Made by a program: the position numbers and the translations under genes. DNA of 64,000 nt from Metasolibacillus meyeri (GTDB lineage: Bacteria; Bacillota; Bacilli; Bacillales_A; Planococcaceae), in assembly GCF_003049505.1 (NCBI RefSeq), contig NZ_PYWN01000098.1, positions 1 through 64,000 on the forward strand, given 5' to 3'. A model generated the notes under the pieces. That model did no database searches, had not been told where the DNA came from, and saw only the letters and a list, made by a program, of their open reading frames with translations. Every line of letters begins with the position of its first letter. The first letter of the stretch is position 1. Positions 7,759-16,891 of this stretch are shown here, piece after piece.

Positions 7759-8985
7759 ATGATAACAATTGCTTTAATCGGTTCAACAAGCTTTTGCCAG
7801 AAGGTGCAAGCGCTTGCTGCATTAGATTCTTCATATCATCTTGAGTGCTACGAATACAAAGATCCAGCTGAAGCACCTCAGCTAGTAAAAATGATTGAGC
7901 GCTGTGATGTATTAATGTTTTCAGGCTCGCTACCGTATGATTTTTCGAAGCAGCAACTAGAACAACTACAAATACCTGTTGTTTATTTACGTCAAGATGT
8001 ACAAGCGTTAGCCATTACATTGTTAAAGGCTGTCCAATTAGGTTATTCTTTAATGCGCGTTTCACTTGATTACCGTCATGAAGAAGAGTGGCAAAGTTTA
8101 TGTAATGACTTGCACCACCCACCTACTATGCAGACATTCTGCTTGCAAAGTGCGCAGCCATCGCAACCTGTATTGGCCTTTCATCGCAAGGCGTTAGATA
8201 GCGGTCAAATAGATTTAGCGATTACAAGTATTCATGCCGTATACGACCAACTTTGTGAGGAAGGCTATCCAGTTATCCGTATTATCGATACAGATAACGA
8301 TATACTACATACGTTAGCTAAAGCAAAAGAGCAGGCATTATTAGTAAAAGCTGAGGCAGCTCAAATTGCTGTCGGCCTTATACGAGGCCAGCATTGCTCA
8401 CAAGAGGAGTTAGCTGAATTTGCACAATTAATGGGTGCGGCATTGACTAAAAGAGAGCATGGCATTGCCGTATATTCGACAGTTGGCAAAGTAAAATCTG
8501 TCATTGCACATCCTTTATTTAAAAAATGGCATAATGCCTTACATGAGGATGTGCGAATCGCCTTTGGCAGCGGGCGTTCAATGGAAACAGCATACAATAA
8601 TGCGCTTGTCGCAAGCTCCTTTCCACAAACAAAGAAATTTTACTTTATGGATGCTAAGCAAACATTGCATGGACCATATCCGATTGTAGAACAGCAATTA
8701 ACACATTCTATAGAGCATCCGCAATTAGTGACAATCGCACAACGCGTCCATTTAAGTACGCAAAACATGTCACGTATTTTTGCCTATGCAGCATTGCAGC
8801 ATAACGAGCCTTTTACAGCCGCACAGTTAGCGCAGTTTTTACAAGTAACGAGAAGGACGGCAGAGCGCATGCTAAAAAAATTGCATGATGCTAACTACAT
8901 AACGATTATTGGCGAACAATCGGCTCATCGAAAAGGTCGCCCATCTGCACTTTATCGTTTTAAGCTTCCTGCTTTAACGAAATAG
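7759..8985 (+). CDS. Predicted transcriptional regulator, N-terminal sensor and C-terminal winged helix
   Basis: This 408-residue protein has an alpha/beta N-terminal half (TIALIGSTSFCQ; CDVLMFSGSLPY), a central segment IAFGSGRSMETAYNNALVAS that resembles a degenerate cyclase/GGDEF-like fold, and a C-terminal winged helix-turn-helix near residues 345-400 (FTAAQLAQFLQVTRRTAERM). I do not recognise a named family. An ATAGGGGG site lies 10 nt before the ATG at 7759, which excludes the ATG at 7720. The divergent arrangement with the epimerase gene suggests that it senses a peptide or amino-acid ligand and controls that gene; this is inference. Confidence 0.65.
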   Translation: MITIALIGSTSFCQKVQALAALDSSYHLECYEYKDPAEAPQLVKMIERCDVLMFSGSLPYDFSKQQLEQLQIPVVYLRQDVQALAITLLKAVQLGYSLMRVSLDYRHEEEWQSLCNDLHHPPTMQTFCLQSAQPSQPVLAFHRKALDSGQIDLAITSIHAVYDQLCEEGYPVIRIIDTDNDILHTLAKAKEQALLVKAEAAQIAVGLIRGQHCSQEELAEFAQLMGAALTKREHGIAVYSTVGKVKSVIAHPLFKKWHNALHEDVRIAFGSGRSMETAYNNALVASSFPQTKKFYFMDAKQTLHGPYPIVEQQLTHSIEHPQLVTIAQRVHLSTQNMSRIFAYAALQHNEPFTAAQLAQFLQVTRRTAERMLKKLHDANYITIIGEQSAHRKGRPSALYRFKLPALTK

Positions 8986-8993
8986 AAAATTAC

Positions 8994-9023
8994 TTGCATA
9001 TGTTATGCGTCTTTTTTTACAAT
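8994..9023 (+). promoter_or_regulatory. Promoter candidate for the second M20 gene
   Basis: TTGCAT and TACAAT are 18 nt apart, about 110 nt upstream of the M20 start. This is a good sigma-A match within the only spacer available. Confidence 0.5.
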
Positions 9024-9135
9024 AAAGAGAATGTCGCTAGATAGTCGCTAATTGTATCCTACAAAGCACAAGCGATGAAGTCAAGAACAAACGAAAGAAT
9101 TAATAATATTGTGATTATGTGAGGGGGTTCTGCAA

Positions 9136-10233
9136 ATGAAAGAGAAGATAATAAAAGTTTTTGAGCATTTACATGCAAATGGTGAGGTGAGCTGGAAAGA
9201 GATTGAAACAACGAACTACCTTGTTGCACTATTTGAGGAAGCGGGTTTTCAACCAAAGCGTTTCAAACATATTCCGGGCTTTTCGGTGGAAATTGGCGCT
9301 GGCTCACCGAAAATAGGATTGCGCGCAGATATGGACGCATTATGGCAGGAAGTCAATGGGGAAATGAAGGCGAATCATTCATGTGGACATGATGCGCATA
9401 TGACAATCGTAACAGGTGTTATGCAGCAGCTAAAGGAAATGGGCGATATCGGTGGTACGGTGCGCGCTATTTTTCAACCAGCAGAGGAGCTTGGAAACGG
9501 CTCATTAAGCGTCATTAAAGAGGGTGTTGTGGATGATTTAGATTATTTTTACGGTGTTCATTTACGCCCGTTTGATGAAATCAGTTTTCCGAATTGTACG
9601 CAAGGGATTCAACATGGCTCATGTGTTTTTGTAAAAGGTGAGATTGGTGGATTAGATCATCATGGAGCAAGGCCGCATAAAGGAGTAAATGCGATTGAAG
9701 TGGCAGCTTCAATTGTGCACCATTTAGGGTTAACGTATACAGATCCGCATATTGCGGCAACAGTGAAAATGACAAATTTACATGCAGGTACAGAGAACTT
9801 TAATATCATTCCTGGTAAAGCAACGTTTGGTTTAGATTTACGTGCCCAAACGAATGCCGTAATGGATGAATTGCAGCACAAAGTAAAAACGATTTGTGCG
9901 CAATTAAGTGCGATGCATGATGTGCCAATTCAACTTGAGTTTTTTGACTATGTTCCTGCTGCGGCAGTGAATGAAGAAGCAGCTACACTCATGGCGCAAT
10001 CTATTGAGCATGTGCTAGGAGTACCTGCCTTGTCAACGATTGTGACACCTGGAGCGGATGATTTCCATTTTTATACGATTGAGCGACCATATTTAAAGGC
10101 AACGATGCTTGGCTTAGGGGCAGATGTGACACCTGGTCTACATGATCCGTATATGGAATTTAATCATGAAGCGATTTTCAATGCTATTGAGATTTTAACA
10201 GATGTCTGTTTACGTACATTACAACAGAAATAG
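9136..10233 (+). CDS. M20 family peptidase/amidohydrolase
   Basis: This 365-residue M20 enzyme has GLRADMDAL near residue 65, HSCGHDAHMT near 85, PAEELGNGS near 120 and an HHGARPHKG dimerisation motif near 175, so both metal sites look intact. It most resembles the AmhX-like group of amidohydrolases, though I cannot fix the substrate. GAGGGGG precedes the ATG. It follows the epimerase/regulator pair, and all three may serve peptide or acyl-amino-acid breakdown. A GGCTGTCTAA stem-loop and a 21-nt repeat array lie immediately downstream. Confidence 0.85.
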   Translation: MKEKIIKVFEHLHANGEVSWKEIETTNYLVALFEEAGFQPKRFKHIPGFSVEIGAGSPKIGLRADMDALWQEVNGEMKANHSCGHDAHMTIVTGVMQQLKEMGDIGGTVRAIFQPAEELGNGSLSVIKEGVVDDLDYFYGVHLRPFDEISFPNCTQGIQHGSCVFVKGEIGGLDHHGARPHKGVNAIEVAASIVHHLGLTYTDPHIAATVKMTNLHAGTENFNIIPGKATFGLDLRAQTNAVMDELQHKVKTICAQLSAMHDVPIQLEFFDYVPAAAVNEEAATLMAQSIEHVLGVPALSTIVTPGADDFHFYTIERPYLKATMLGLGADVTPGLHDPYMEFNHEAIFNAIEILTDVCLRTLQQK

Positions 10234-10243
10234 AGAAGGGAGC

Positions 10244-10266
10244 GGCTGTCTAAAATTTAGACAGCC
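10244..10266 (+). terminator. Stem-loop after the M20 gene
   Basis: GGCTGTCTAA/TTAGACAGCC forms a perfect 10-bp stem with a 3-nt loop, 10 nt after the stop. The following sequence (ATTTCAGG) has only a short T-run. The same stem sequence terminates nrdF. Confidence 0.65.
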
Positions 10267-10271
10267 ATTTC

Positions 10272-10364
10272 AGGTTCAATGAGCGAATTCAGGCGTTGGT
10301 TGGGTGAAAACCTATGTTCAATGGGCGAAAATCCAGCTTCATTGGGCGAATCGGGACTTTTGAA
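10272..10364 (-). repeat. 21-nt degenerate repeat array A (4 units)
   Basis: Four units with an exact 21-nt period and core TTCGCCCAWTGAA (minus strand) lie between a terminator hairpin and the DUF72 gene. The distal boundary is TTCAAAAGTCCCGATTCGCC. Other bases differ between units. On the plus strand the period equals seven codons, so a spurious open frame reads through the array with repeating LGEN/MGEN/LGES. Confidence 0.8.
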
Positions 10365-10431
10365 TGAATATATTCAACATGTCAAAATGTGTTATGATAA
10401 AGGACATGATAATAGTAAGGGGGGAGCGGAA

Positions 10432-11289
10432 ATGATTTCGATTGGGCTAACTGGCTGGGGAGATCATCCTGCCCTATATTCGACGGTGACCACTGCTCGC
10501 GATAAATTATTTGACTATAGTGGACACTTTCCGATAGTTGAAGTGGATACATCTTTTTATGCCATTCCAAATAATCAAAATGTTGAGAAGTGGTGTCAGG
10601 ATACACCTGATAATTTTCAGTTTATATTAAAGGCCTATCAAGGCATTACGGGGCATTTGCGTGAGGATTTACCATATGAGACGCGCAACGATATGTTTCA
10701 AGCTTTTTTAGAATGTGCGAATATGTTTCAGCGTTTTGGAAAACTGGCGATGGTACTCGTCCAGTTTCCACCATGGTTTGATTGTACAGCTAAAAATGTC
10801 AATTATATTCGCTATGTCAAACAGCAGTTACCTCATTTGCCACTCGCAGTTGAGTTCCGCAATCAAACTTGGTATGCGGCAGAGGTGCGTGAGAAAACAT
10901 TGCAATTTTTACAGGAGCATGGTTTCATTCATACAGTTTGTGATGAACCACAGGCTGGTATTGGTTCTGTTCCATTAGTGCCGATTGCTACAGCAAATAA
11001 AGCGCTTCTTCGTATTCATGGGCGCAATATACATGGCTGGCGTAATAGTGGTAATGCGCATAATTGGCGGAAAGTTCGCTTTTTATATGATTATAATGAG
11101 GACGAGTTGCAATCGTTAGCTGCTCATATTCGGCAGTTGCAAGAGCAAACGAAGGATGTATATGTGCTATTTAATAATAATTCAGATTACCATGCAGCAC
11201 CGAATGCACAGCGTTTAAAGGAAATCTTAGGCTTACATTTTGACAATTTATCACCGAAACAATTAAATATTTTTGAAGGAGAATTGTAA
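10432..11289 (+). CDS. yunF: DUF72 family protein, YunF-like
   Basis: This 285-residue protein belongs to the DUF72 TIM-barrel-like family (YunF in B. subtilis, about 280 residues). It opens with MISIGLTGWGDHPALY, followed by VEVDTSFYAIP and FQFILKAYQGITGH, typical of the family. The function is unknown. I start at the ATG preceded by AAGGGGGGAG; the frame is open upstream to 10279 but that extension is encoded by the 21-nt repeat array and is not credible. It overlaps the next gene by one base (TAATG), as part of a yunF-yunE unit. Confidence 0.85.
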   Translation: MISIGLTGWGDHPALYSTVTTARDKLFDYSGHFPIVEVDTSFYAIPNNQNVEKWCQDTPDNFQFILKAYQGITGHLREDLPYETRNDMFQAFLECANMFQRFGKLAMVLVQFPPWFDCTAKNVNYIRYVKQQLPHLPLAVEFRNQTWYAAEVREKTLQFLQEHGFIHTVCDEPQAGIGSVPLVPIATANKALLRIHGRNIHGWRNSGNAHNWRKVRFLYDYNEDELQSLAAHIRQLQEQTKDVYVLFNNNSDYHAAPNAQRLKEILGLHFDNLSPKQLNIFEGEL

Positions 11290-12110
11290 TGGAATTCGTT
11301 TTGCTATTTATTATTGCGGTAGCTTCAGGTATTGTAGGGGCACTCGTAGGATTAGGTGGAGGCGTTATTTTAGTGCCTGCAACACTGTTTATAGGCATTA
11401 ATTTAGGCCTTATATCAGATATTACACCGCAAACAGTAGTTGGTTTATCTGTTGTGATGATGATTTTTACAGGGCTCGCTTCAACGTTATCACAAATGAA
11501 ATCAAATACGGTTGACTATAAAACAGGTCTTATTTTCTTTATAGGTAGTGTCCCAGGTACGATGTTAGGCGCATGGATTAATAAAGGGCTAGATTTACCA
11601 TCATTTAATTTATATTTTGGTATTTTATTAATTGTTTTATCAATTATTTTATTAGTGCGTGATAAATTAAAGCCTGTTCGTTGGTTTGTAGAGCATGGAA
11701 CGAAGCATACATATATAGATAGTGAAGGCAAAGAATATGTGTATGGCTATCCTATTTGGTTTGCCTTTTTATTAACATTTGTTATTGGCATCATGTCAGG
11801 TCTTTTTGGTATCGGTGGTGGATCGATGATTGTGCCTGCAATGTTAATTTTATTTTTATTCCCACCGCATGTGGCAATTGCAACATCGATGTTTTTAGTA
11901 TTTTTAACGTCAATTGTAAACTCTGCTTCGCATATTTATTTAGGGCATGTGCCTTGGCTATATACTTTGCCAGTCATTCCAGGCGCCTATATCGGTGCGA
12001 AATTTGGTGCACAATTAAATAAAAAGTTAAAATCTGAAACATTAGTGCTGGTACTACGAATTATTTTATTGTTGCTAGGTATTCGTTCTATTATCGATGG
12101 ATTATTTTAA
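11289..12110 (+). CDS. yunE: TauE/SafE family sulfite/sulfonate exporter, YunE-like
   Basis: This 273-residue integral membrane protein has about eight transmembrane helices in two homologous halves. The glycine-rich motif GALVGLGGGVILVPA near the N-terminus is echoed by GLFGIGGGSMIVPA near residue 175. TauE/SafE proteins export sulfite, sulfoacetate or related organosulfur anions. A GGAG site lies inside the end of yunF and the start overlaps its stop, so the pair is translationally coupled, as in the B. subtilis yun cluster. The substrate is unproven. Confidence 0.85.
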   Translation: MEFVLLFIIAVASGIVGALVGLGGGVILVPATLFIGINLGLISDITPQTVVGLSVVMMIFTGLASTLSQMKSNTVDYKTGLIFFIGSVPGTMLGAWINKGLDLPSFNLYFGILLIVLSIILLVRDKLKPVRWFVEHGTKHTYIDSEGKEYVYGYPIWFAFLLTFVIGIMSGLFGIGGGSMIVPAMLILFLFPPHVAIATSMFLVFLTSIVNSASHIYLGHVPWLYTLPVIPGAYIGAKFGAQLNKKLKSETLVLVLRIILLLLGIRSIIDGLF

Positions 12111-12111
12111 T

Positions 12112-12250
12112 GTAGCAATGTTTCTCTATATCGAAAGTAGAGCGTCAGTAATAACAAGATGTTTCCGCTATTAGATGGAGAGATGACTGTTTAGTTAGCG
12201 ATGAATGGTTAACTTCCATTCGCTCGAAAAAATCTGGGTGTAATTAATTT
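12112..12250 (+). repeat. Dispersed two-hairpin repeat, degraded copy 3
   Basis: The head (CAATGTTTCTCTATATCGAA, then AGCGTCAG) and part of the tail (GCTCGAAAAAATCTGG) match the copies at 6297 and 60558, but the second stem is reduced to GTGTAATTAATT. It fills the spacer between yunE and yunD. Confidence 0.55.
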
Positions 12251-12275
12251 TATTAAAAAAGGGTAGGTGTGCATT

Positions 12276-13637
12276 GTGCGAGAGAAAATTCATTTTTTTC
12301 ATACGAACGATTTACATAGTCATTTTGAATTTTGGATGCGTACGCAAAATTATATTCATGCACAGCGTACGCTATTAGCTGCGCAAGGTGAGCCTAGCTT
12401 TTTAATAGATATTGGCGATCATATTGACCGTTCCCATATTTATACAGAGGCAATGAAGGGCAAGGGCAATGTGCGCATGCTGAATGAAGCCAAATATGAT
12501 GTTGTGACAATCGGTAATAATGAAGGAATTACTTTTGCACATGAAGATTTAATGGCGCTTTATGAGCACGCCACATTTGAAGTTGTTGTTGCGAATTTGC
12601 AATCGATGGAGGGGCAGCAACCCGCATGGTTAAAACCCTATACGATTTTAACGACGAAATATGGTACGAAAATTGGTGTTGTCGGTGCTACTGCACAGTT
12701 TGAAGTATTTTATCGCTCATTAAAATGGCAGGTGACAGAGCCGAGAATTGCCATTATCCAGATTGTAGAGCAGTTAAAGGAGCAAGTTGATATCATTATT
12801 TGCTTATCGCATTTAGGCAAGACAGAGGATGAATTACTTGCTGAAGAGTGTACGGATATTGATGTGATTTTTGGCTCACATACACATCATTTATTTGAGA
12901 CGGGAAAATATATTGGTGATGTGTTACTAACGGGTTGCGGGAAGTTTGGTCAATATGTAGGGCATTTAACAATGGACTTTGACCATCAAACGAAAAAGTT
13001 GGTAAAACAGGAAAAAGTCGTTGAATGTGCATTGCTACCTAGCCCAAAAGAGGAGCCTAATTTTTTGCAAGACTTGATGAATGAGGCACAACAAAAGTTA
13101 GATCAGCCTGCTTTTACAGCACCGAAAACGTACAATAAAGAGTGGTTCCATTATTCGCAGCTTTCCGATTTATTTGCAGAGGCAATTCTGCAGTATACAG
13201 GTGCAGACTGTGCCATGTTTAATGCGGGTATTTTTTTAGAGAATTTGGAGAAGGGCTATGTATCCGCATATGACTTGCACAGAATTTTACCGCATCCAAT
13301 TAATTTATGTACGATAGAGCTTACTGGCACAGAGCTTAAGGAAATATATGTGCAATCAATGAACGAAGAATGGCCACAGTTACAATTTAAAGGACTGGGC
13401 TTTAGAGGGATTGTATTCGGCAAGCTGTTAACCTATCATTTCGAGTTGAATGCACAGCGTGAGCTTGTAATTAATGGAGAGGTTGCAGACTTACAGCACA
13501 CGTATAAATTAGTGACACTTGATTTATTTACATTCGGCTATTTTTTCCCAAGTTTTAAATATGCTAAAAAGCATTATTATCTCCCTCTATTTTTGCGAGA
13601 TATTCTAAAGTTGCATGGGCAAAATAAATTTAATTAA
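12276..13637 (+). CDS. yunD: Metallophosphatase/5'-nucleotidase, YunD-like
   Basis: This 453-residue protein has an N-terminal calcineurin-like metallophosphoesterase domain (HTNDLHSHFE near residue 8, DIGDHIDRS near 45, TIGNNE near 75, SHLGKTEDE near 175, GSHTHH near 200) and a C-terminal 5'-nucleotidase substrate domain (FNAGIFLENLEKGYVSAYDL). It hydrolyses nucleotides or similar phosphoesters. There is no signal peptide, so it is cytoplasmic like YunD. The usual GNHE is GNNE here, a His-to-Asn change in a motif that normally carries a catalytic His. The GTG at 12276 is chosen from the AGGGTAGG site. Confidence 0.85.
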   Translation: MREKIHFFHTNDLHSHFEFWMRTQNYIHAQRTLLAAQGEPSFLIDIGDHIDRSHIYTEAMKGKGNVRMLNEAKYDVVTIGNNEGITFAHEDLMALYEHATFEVVVANLQSMEGQQPAWLKPYTILTTKYGTKIGVVGATAQFEVFYRSLKWQVTEPRIAIIQIVEQLKEQVDIIICLSHLGKTEDELLAEECTDIDVIFGSHTHHLFETGKYIGDVLLTGCGKFGQYVGHLTMDFDHQTKKLVKQEKVVECALLPSPKEEPNFLQDLMNEAQQKLDQPAFTAPKTYNKEWFHYSQLSDLFAEAILQYTGADCAMFNAGIFLENLEKGYVSAYDLHRILPHPINLCTIELTGTELKEIYVQSMNEEWPQLQFKGLGFRGIVFGKLLTYHFELNAQRELVINGEVADLQHTYKLVTLDLFTFGYFFPSFKYAKKHYYLPLFLRDILKLHGQNKFN

Positions 13638-13755
13638 ATAGAAGACCACATGTTATTTATCAAGTGAACAACAAGTATTTTTTTACTATACATCTATCTT
13701 ATTTCGCTTATTACTTATATAATACAAGTAATGTATATAGTAGAATTGGGGTTAA

Positions 13756-14865
13756 ATGATAAGTATGCGACTAATATCATTAAATGTTGTGAAGGAAGGC
13801 ATGGTCGTTGGCAAGACGATATGGAATGAAGCAGGTCATCCACTCTTACACCAAGGCGTTGTTATAAATCAACGAATAATTGAAAGATTGCGACAATTGA
13901 ATATTCGATATATTTATATAGATGATCTAATATCTGATGGCATTCAAATTGAGGAAACAGTCGACCCAATTGTTCGCCATCGAGTAGTAAAAGAAATGAC
14001 TAAAACATTTGAGGTTGTTAGAAACCTTAAAGGTGCACAAGCATCGTATATTATTGAACAACAATCAAAGGCGATAAGCGGTATTGTTGAAGGGCTTTTA
14101 GATACGATTTTAAATAGCCATGAATTTTTGACTATTTTATCAGATGCCTATTTATATGATGAATATTTATACCATCACTCTTTCCAAGTAACATTATATT
14201 CAATTGCTATTGCGAAGGAATTAGGGCATTCCTACGAGGAGTTACGTTTAATTGGCATTGGTGCAATCTTGCATGATATCGGCAAATTATTAATACCAGC
14301 CGATATTTTAAAGAAACCAGGTGCTTTGACAGAAGAAGAATATAATGTAATGAAATTACATACTCGCTATGGCTTCGATTTACTGCGTAATCTACATTCG
14401 ATTTCACTCTTGGTAGCACACTGTGCATTCCAACATCACGAACGCTTAGATGGCAGTGGCTACCCTAGAGGATTAGTGGAGTTTGAAATTCATCCATTTG
14501 CTAAAATTATTGGTGTAGCTGATGTATTTGATGCGGTTACATCAAATCGTATTTATCGAGAAAAATCGTTACCTACAGAAGGTATGGCAATTCTTGAAAA
14601 GGATGCAGGAAAATTGTATGATGTGAAGGTTGTTGAAGCGTTGAAAAAATGCATTGTTCATTATCCTAATGGAACGGTAATTACTTTATCTGGTAATCGC
14701 CGTGGCATCGTTTCACGACAAAATGAGTTATATCCGGCAAGGCCATACGTAAGGATTTTTGAAGAGAACGGTGAGATGCTCGTCGCTACATATGAAATTA
14801 ATTTAGCAACTGCACCAAATGAAACAATTGAAAAAATCGACACAGAATTTATTCCTTCTGAATAG
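13756..14865 (+). CDS. HD-GYP domain phosphodiesterase
   Basis: This 369-residue protein has an N-terminal beta-rich region (residues 1-60, NVVKEGMVVGKTIWNEAG) and an HD-GYP domain: HHSFQVTLYSIAIAKELGHS, LHDIGKLLIP near 175, HTRYGFDLL near 200 and HHERLDGSGYPRG near 235. HD-GYP enzymes hydrolyse cyclic di-GMP. No receiver or membrane segment is visible, so it is probably cytosolic. A TATAAT element lies about 40 nt upstream. With the GGDEF and YkuI-like EAL proteins elsewhere in the window, it points to active c-di-GMP signalling. Confidence 0.85.
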   Translation: MISMRLISLNVVKEGMVVGKTIWNEAGHPLLHQGVVINQRIIERLRQLNIRYIYIDDLISDGIQIEETVDPIVRHRVVKEMTKTFEVVRNLKGAQASYIIEQQSKAISGIVEGLLDTILNSHEFLTILSDAYLYDEYLYHHSFQVTLYSIAIAKELGHSYEELRLIGIGAILHDIGKLLIPADILKKPGALTEEEYNVMKLHTRYGFDLLRNLHSISLLVAHCAFQHHERLDGSGYPRGLVEFEIHPFAKIIGVADVFDAVTSNRIYREKSLPTEGMAILEKDAGKLYDVKVVEALKKCIVHYPNGTVITLSGNRRGIVSRQNELYPARPYVRIFEENGEMLVATYEINLATAPNETIEKIDTEFIPSE

Positions 14866-14867
14866 TT

Positions 14868-14907
14868 ATCCCTTCTTGCTCATACGAATAGAGCAAGGGG
14901 GATTTTT
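14868..14907 (+). terminator. Intrinsic terminator after the HD-GYP gene
   Basis: ATCCCTTCTTGCTC pairs with GAGCAAGGGGGAT, followed by TTTTT. Confidence 0.85.
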
Positions 14908-14928
14908 CTGTTTCTACAACGAAGGAAA

Positions 14929-15675
14929 ATGCGATTTAAAAAGTATAAAAAAAGAGGAAATACGGCTGTTTTTGTCATTTTGACACTGATACTTGTTATT
15001 ATTTTATTTTTATATTGGATAAATGCTCGTTTAATGCCGACCTATTTGCAATATGCCGAGGTACAAACGAATAAAATAGCCTCTTTTGTTGTCAATAAAG
15101 CAATTAATGCGCGTACTTCTGGTGTAATGGATGTAAATGATATTATTGAAAATTTGCCATCAGGCTCAAGCGACATGATTACGACCAAATTTAATACAGA
15201 AATTATTAATCGCGTTCGGGCCGAGACACAATCGCTTGTAAAGGAATATTTACAGCAAGCAGAAAATGGCGATTTAACTCATTTACCTAATTTGGAAAAT
15301 GTCGAATATGATGTCGGGAAAATGGATACAGGTGATGGTATTGTTTTTTTTGTACCACTTGGGCAAGCTGCTAATCTGCCTTTGTTAGGGAATTTAGGAC
15401 CAAAAATACCGATTCGCTTTCACATTATTGGAAATGTGCATAGCGATGTGGAATCAACAATTCGAGAATTTGGGATTAACAATGCCTATGTCGAAATTAG
15501 TATTCATTTGGAAGTAAATGTTCAAATTATTGTACCATTTGCTAGCAAATCATCAACGGTAGAGCAATATATTCCAGTAGCTATTGGCCTAGTGCAAGGC
15601 TCCGTTCCACATATTTATACAAAGGGAGGAGAAGGCGTACAGCCATCTTTGGAAGTACCAGTACCTTATGACTAG
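14929..15675 (+). CDS. yunB: Sporulation protein YunB
   Basis: This 248-residue membrane-anchored protein has one N-terminal transmembrane helix (residues 14-33) after a highly basic leader, then an extracytoplasmic domain (NARLMPTYLQYAEVQTNKIA; GKMDTGDGIVFFVPLGQA; IPIRFHIIGNVHSDVES). Length and pattern match YunB, a sigma-E-controlled protein needed for normal spore formation in B. subtilis. GAAGGAAA precedes the ATG. Its position between yunD and lipA matches the yun/yut order. It supports a spore-forming host. Confidence 0.85.
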   Translation: MRFKKYKKRGNTAVFVILTLILVIILFLYWINARLMPTYLQYAEVQTNKIASFVVNKAINARTSGVMDVNDIIENLPSGSSDMITTKFNTEIINRVRAETQSLVKEYLQQAENGDLTHLPNLENVEYDVGKMDTGDGIVFFVPLGQAANLPLLGNLGPKIPIRFHIIGNVHSDVESTIREFGINNAYVEISIHLEVNVQIIVPFASKSSTVEQYIPVAIGLVQGSVPHIYTKGGEGVQPSLEVPVPYD

Positions 15676-15869
15676 TGAATCCATTATCTTTGTCCAGTTA
15701 TGAGTAAGTGGAAGTTCACCTGAAATCGTTACGATATGAGACAATGGCTTAAACTATGTTATGAAGGCTTCTTTTTAACCGCTGTAGGCTACACAGTTAT
15801 TGCGCTCTGAGATGTTCAGCAAGCCATACTTATAAAGATGTGAATATTGTGCTGAATTAAGATAAAAAG

Positions 15870-15898
15870 TTGTTGTAGCGCATGGAATATGGTACATT
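15870..15898 (+). promoter_or_regulatory. Promoter candidate for lipA
   Basis: TTGTTG and TACATT are 17 nt apart, about 40 nt upstream of the lipA start. The rest of the 262-nt yunB-lipA spacer shows no open frame or repeat that I can identify. Confidence 0.45.
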
Positions 15899-15937
15899 GA
15901 CTAAAAGTACTATAGTTTTTGATAGGGGCGAAACTGA

Positions 15938-16861
15938 ATGACATCTTGTAAACCTACAGCAAAAGAAGAACATTTACGTAAACCAGAATGGTTAAAAATA
16001 AAATTAAATACAAACGATCAATACAAAGGCTTAAAAAAATTAATGCGCGAAAATAACTTGCATACAGTTTGTGAGGAAGCGCGTTGTCCAAATATTCATG
16101 AATGTTGGGGAGAGCGTCGTACAGCAACGATGATGATTTTAGGTTCAGTATGTACGCGTGCATGTCGTTTTTGCGCGGTGAAAACAGGCTTGCCAACAGA
16201 GCTAGATTTAGCAGAGCCAGAGCGCGTAGCAGATTCTGTAAAAATTATGGATTTAAAGCATGTCGTTATTACGATGGTGGCACGTGATGATTTGAAAGAT
16301 GGTGGCGCAGAAGTATTAGCAGAAACAATTCGTGCGATTCGTCGTAAAAGCCCAGCAACATCTGTTGAAGTATTGCCATCTGATTTAGGTGGTACCGAGG
16401 AAAATTTACAAATGGTGATGGATGCAAAACCCGATATTTTAAATCATAATATCGAAACTGTACGCCGTTTAACACCAAGAGTGCGTGCACGTGCCAAATA
16501 CGATCGCTCCTTGGAATTTTTACGTCGTTCAAAGGAAATGCAGCCAGAAATCCCAACGAAATCCTCTTTAATGATAGGTCTTGGCGAAACTTGGGATGAA
16601 ATTTTAGAGGTAATGGATGATTTACGCGCAAATAATGTTGATATTATGACAATTGGTCAATATTTACAGCCGACAAAAAAACATTTATCTGTTAAAAAAT
16701 ATTACTCACCGCTTGAATTTGGAAAGCTTCGTAAAATTGCGATGGAAAAAGGCTTTAGCCATTGTGAAGCAGGTCCATTAGTGCGCAGTAGCTACCATGC
16801 GGATGAGCAAGTAAATGCAGCAACAAAAGAACGTCAAGAACAGGCAAACGTAAACGCCTAA
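15938..16861 (+). CDS. lipA: Lipoyl synthase
   Basis: LipA is a radical-SAM enzyme that inserts two sulfur atoms into protein-bound octanoyl groups to make lipoyl cofactors for 2-oxoacid dehydrogenases and the glycine cleavage system. The 307-residue product has the auxiliary-cluster motif [12 protein letters not shown] (near 49-60), the radical-SAM motif CTRACRFC (near 75-82) and the C-terminal RSSYHA serine ligand near 285. An AGGGG site precedes the ATG. yutD follows 30 nt downstream, the standard Bacillales arrangement. Confidence 0.97.
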   Translation: MTSCKPTAKEEHLRKPEWLKIKLNTNDQYKGLKKLMRENNLHTVCEEARCPNIHECWGERRTATMMILGSVCTRACRFCAVKTGLPTELDLAEPERVADSVKIMDLKHVVITMVARDDLKDGGAEVLAETIRAIRRKSPATSVEVLPSDLGGTEENLQMVMDAKPDILNHNIETVRRLTPRVRARAKYDRSLEFLRRSKEMQPEIPTKSSLMIGLGETWDEILEVMDDLRANNVDIMTIGQYLQPTKKHLSVKKYYSPLEFGKLRKIAMEKGFSHCEAGPLVRSSYHADEQVNAATKERQEQANVNA

Positions 16862-16891
16862 GGAATGTGTGAATAGATAGGTGGGTTTTCA

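Noticed and set aside
10279-10431. N-terminal extension of the DUF72 protein
   Set aside because: It is encoded by the repeat array, and the strong AAGGGGGGAG ribosome site precedes the inner ATG at 10432.
15676-15937. A remnant of lytH/yunA between yunB and lipA
   Set aside because: The spacer is the right place for such a gene in other Bacillales, but no frame shows recognisable protein sequence.
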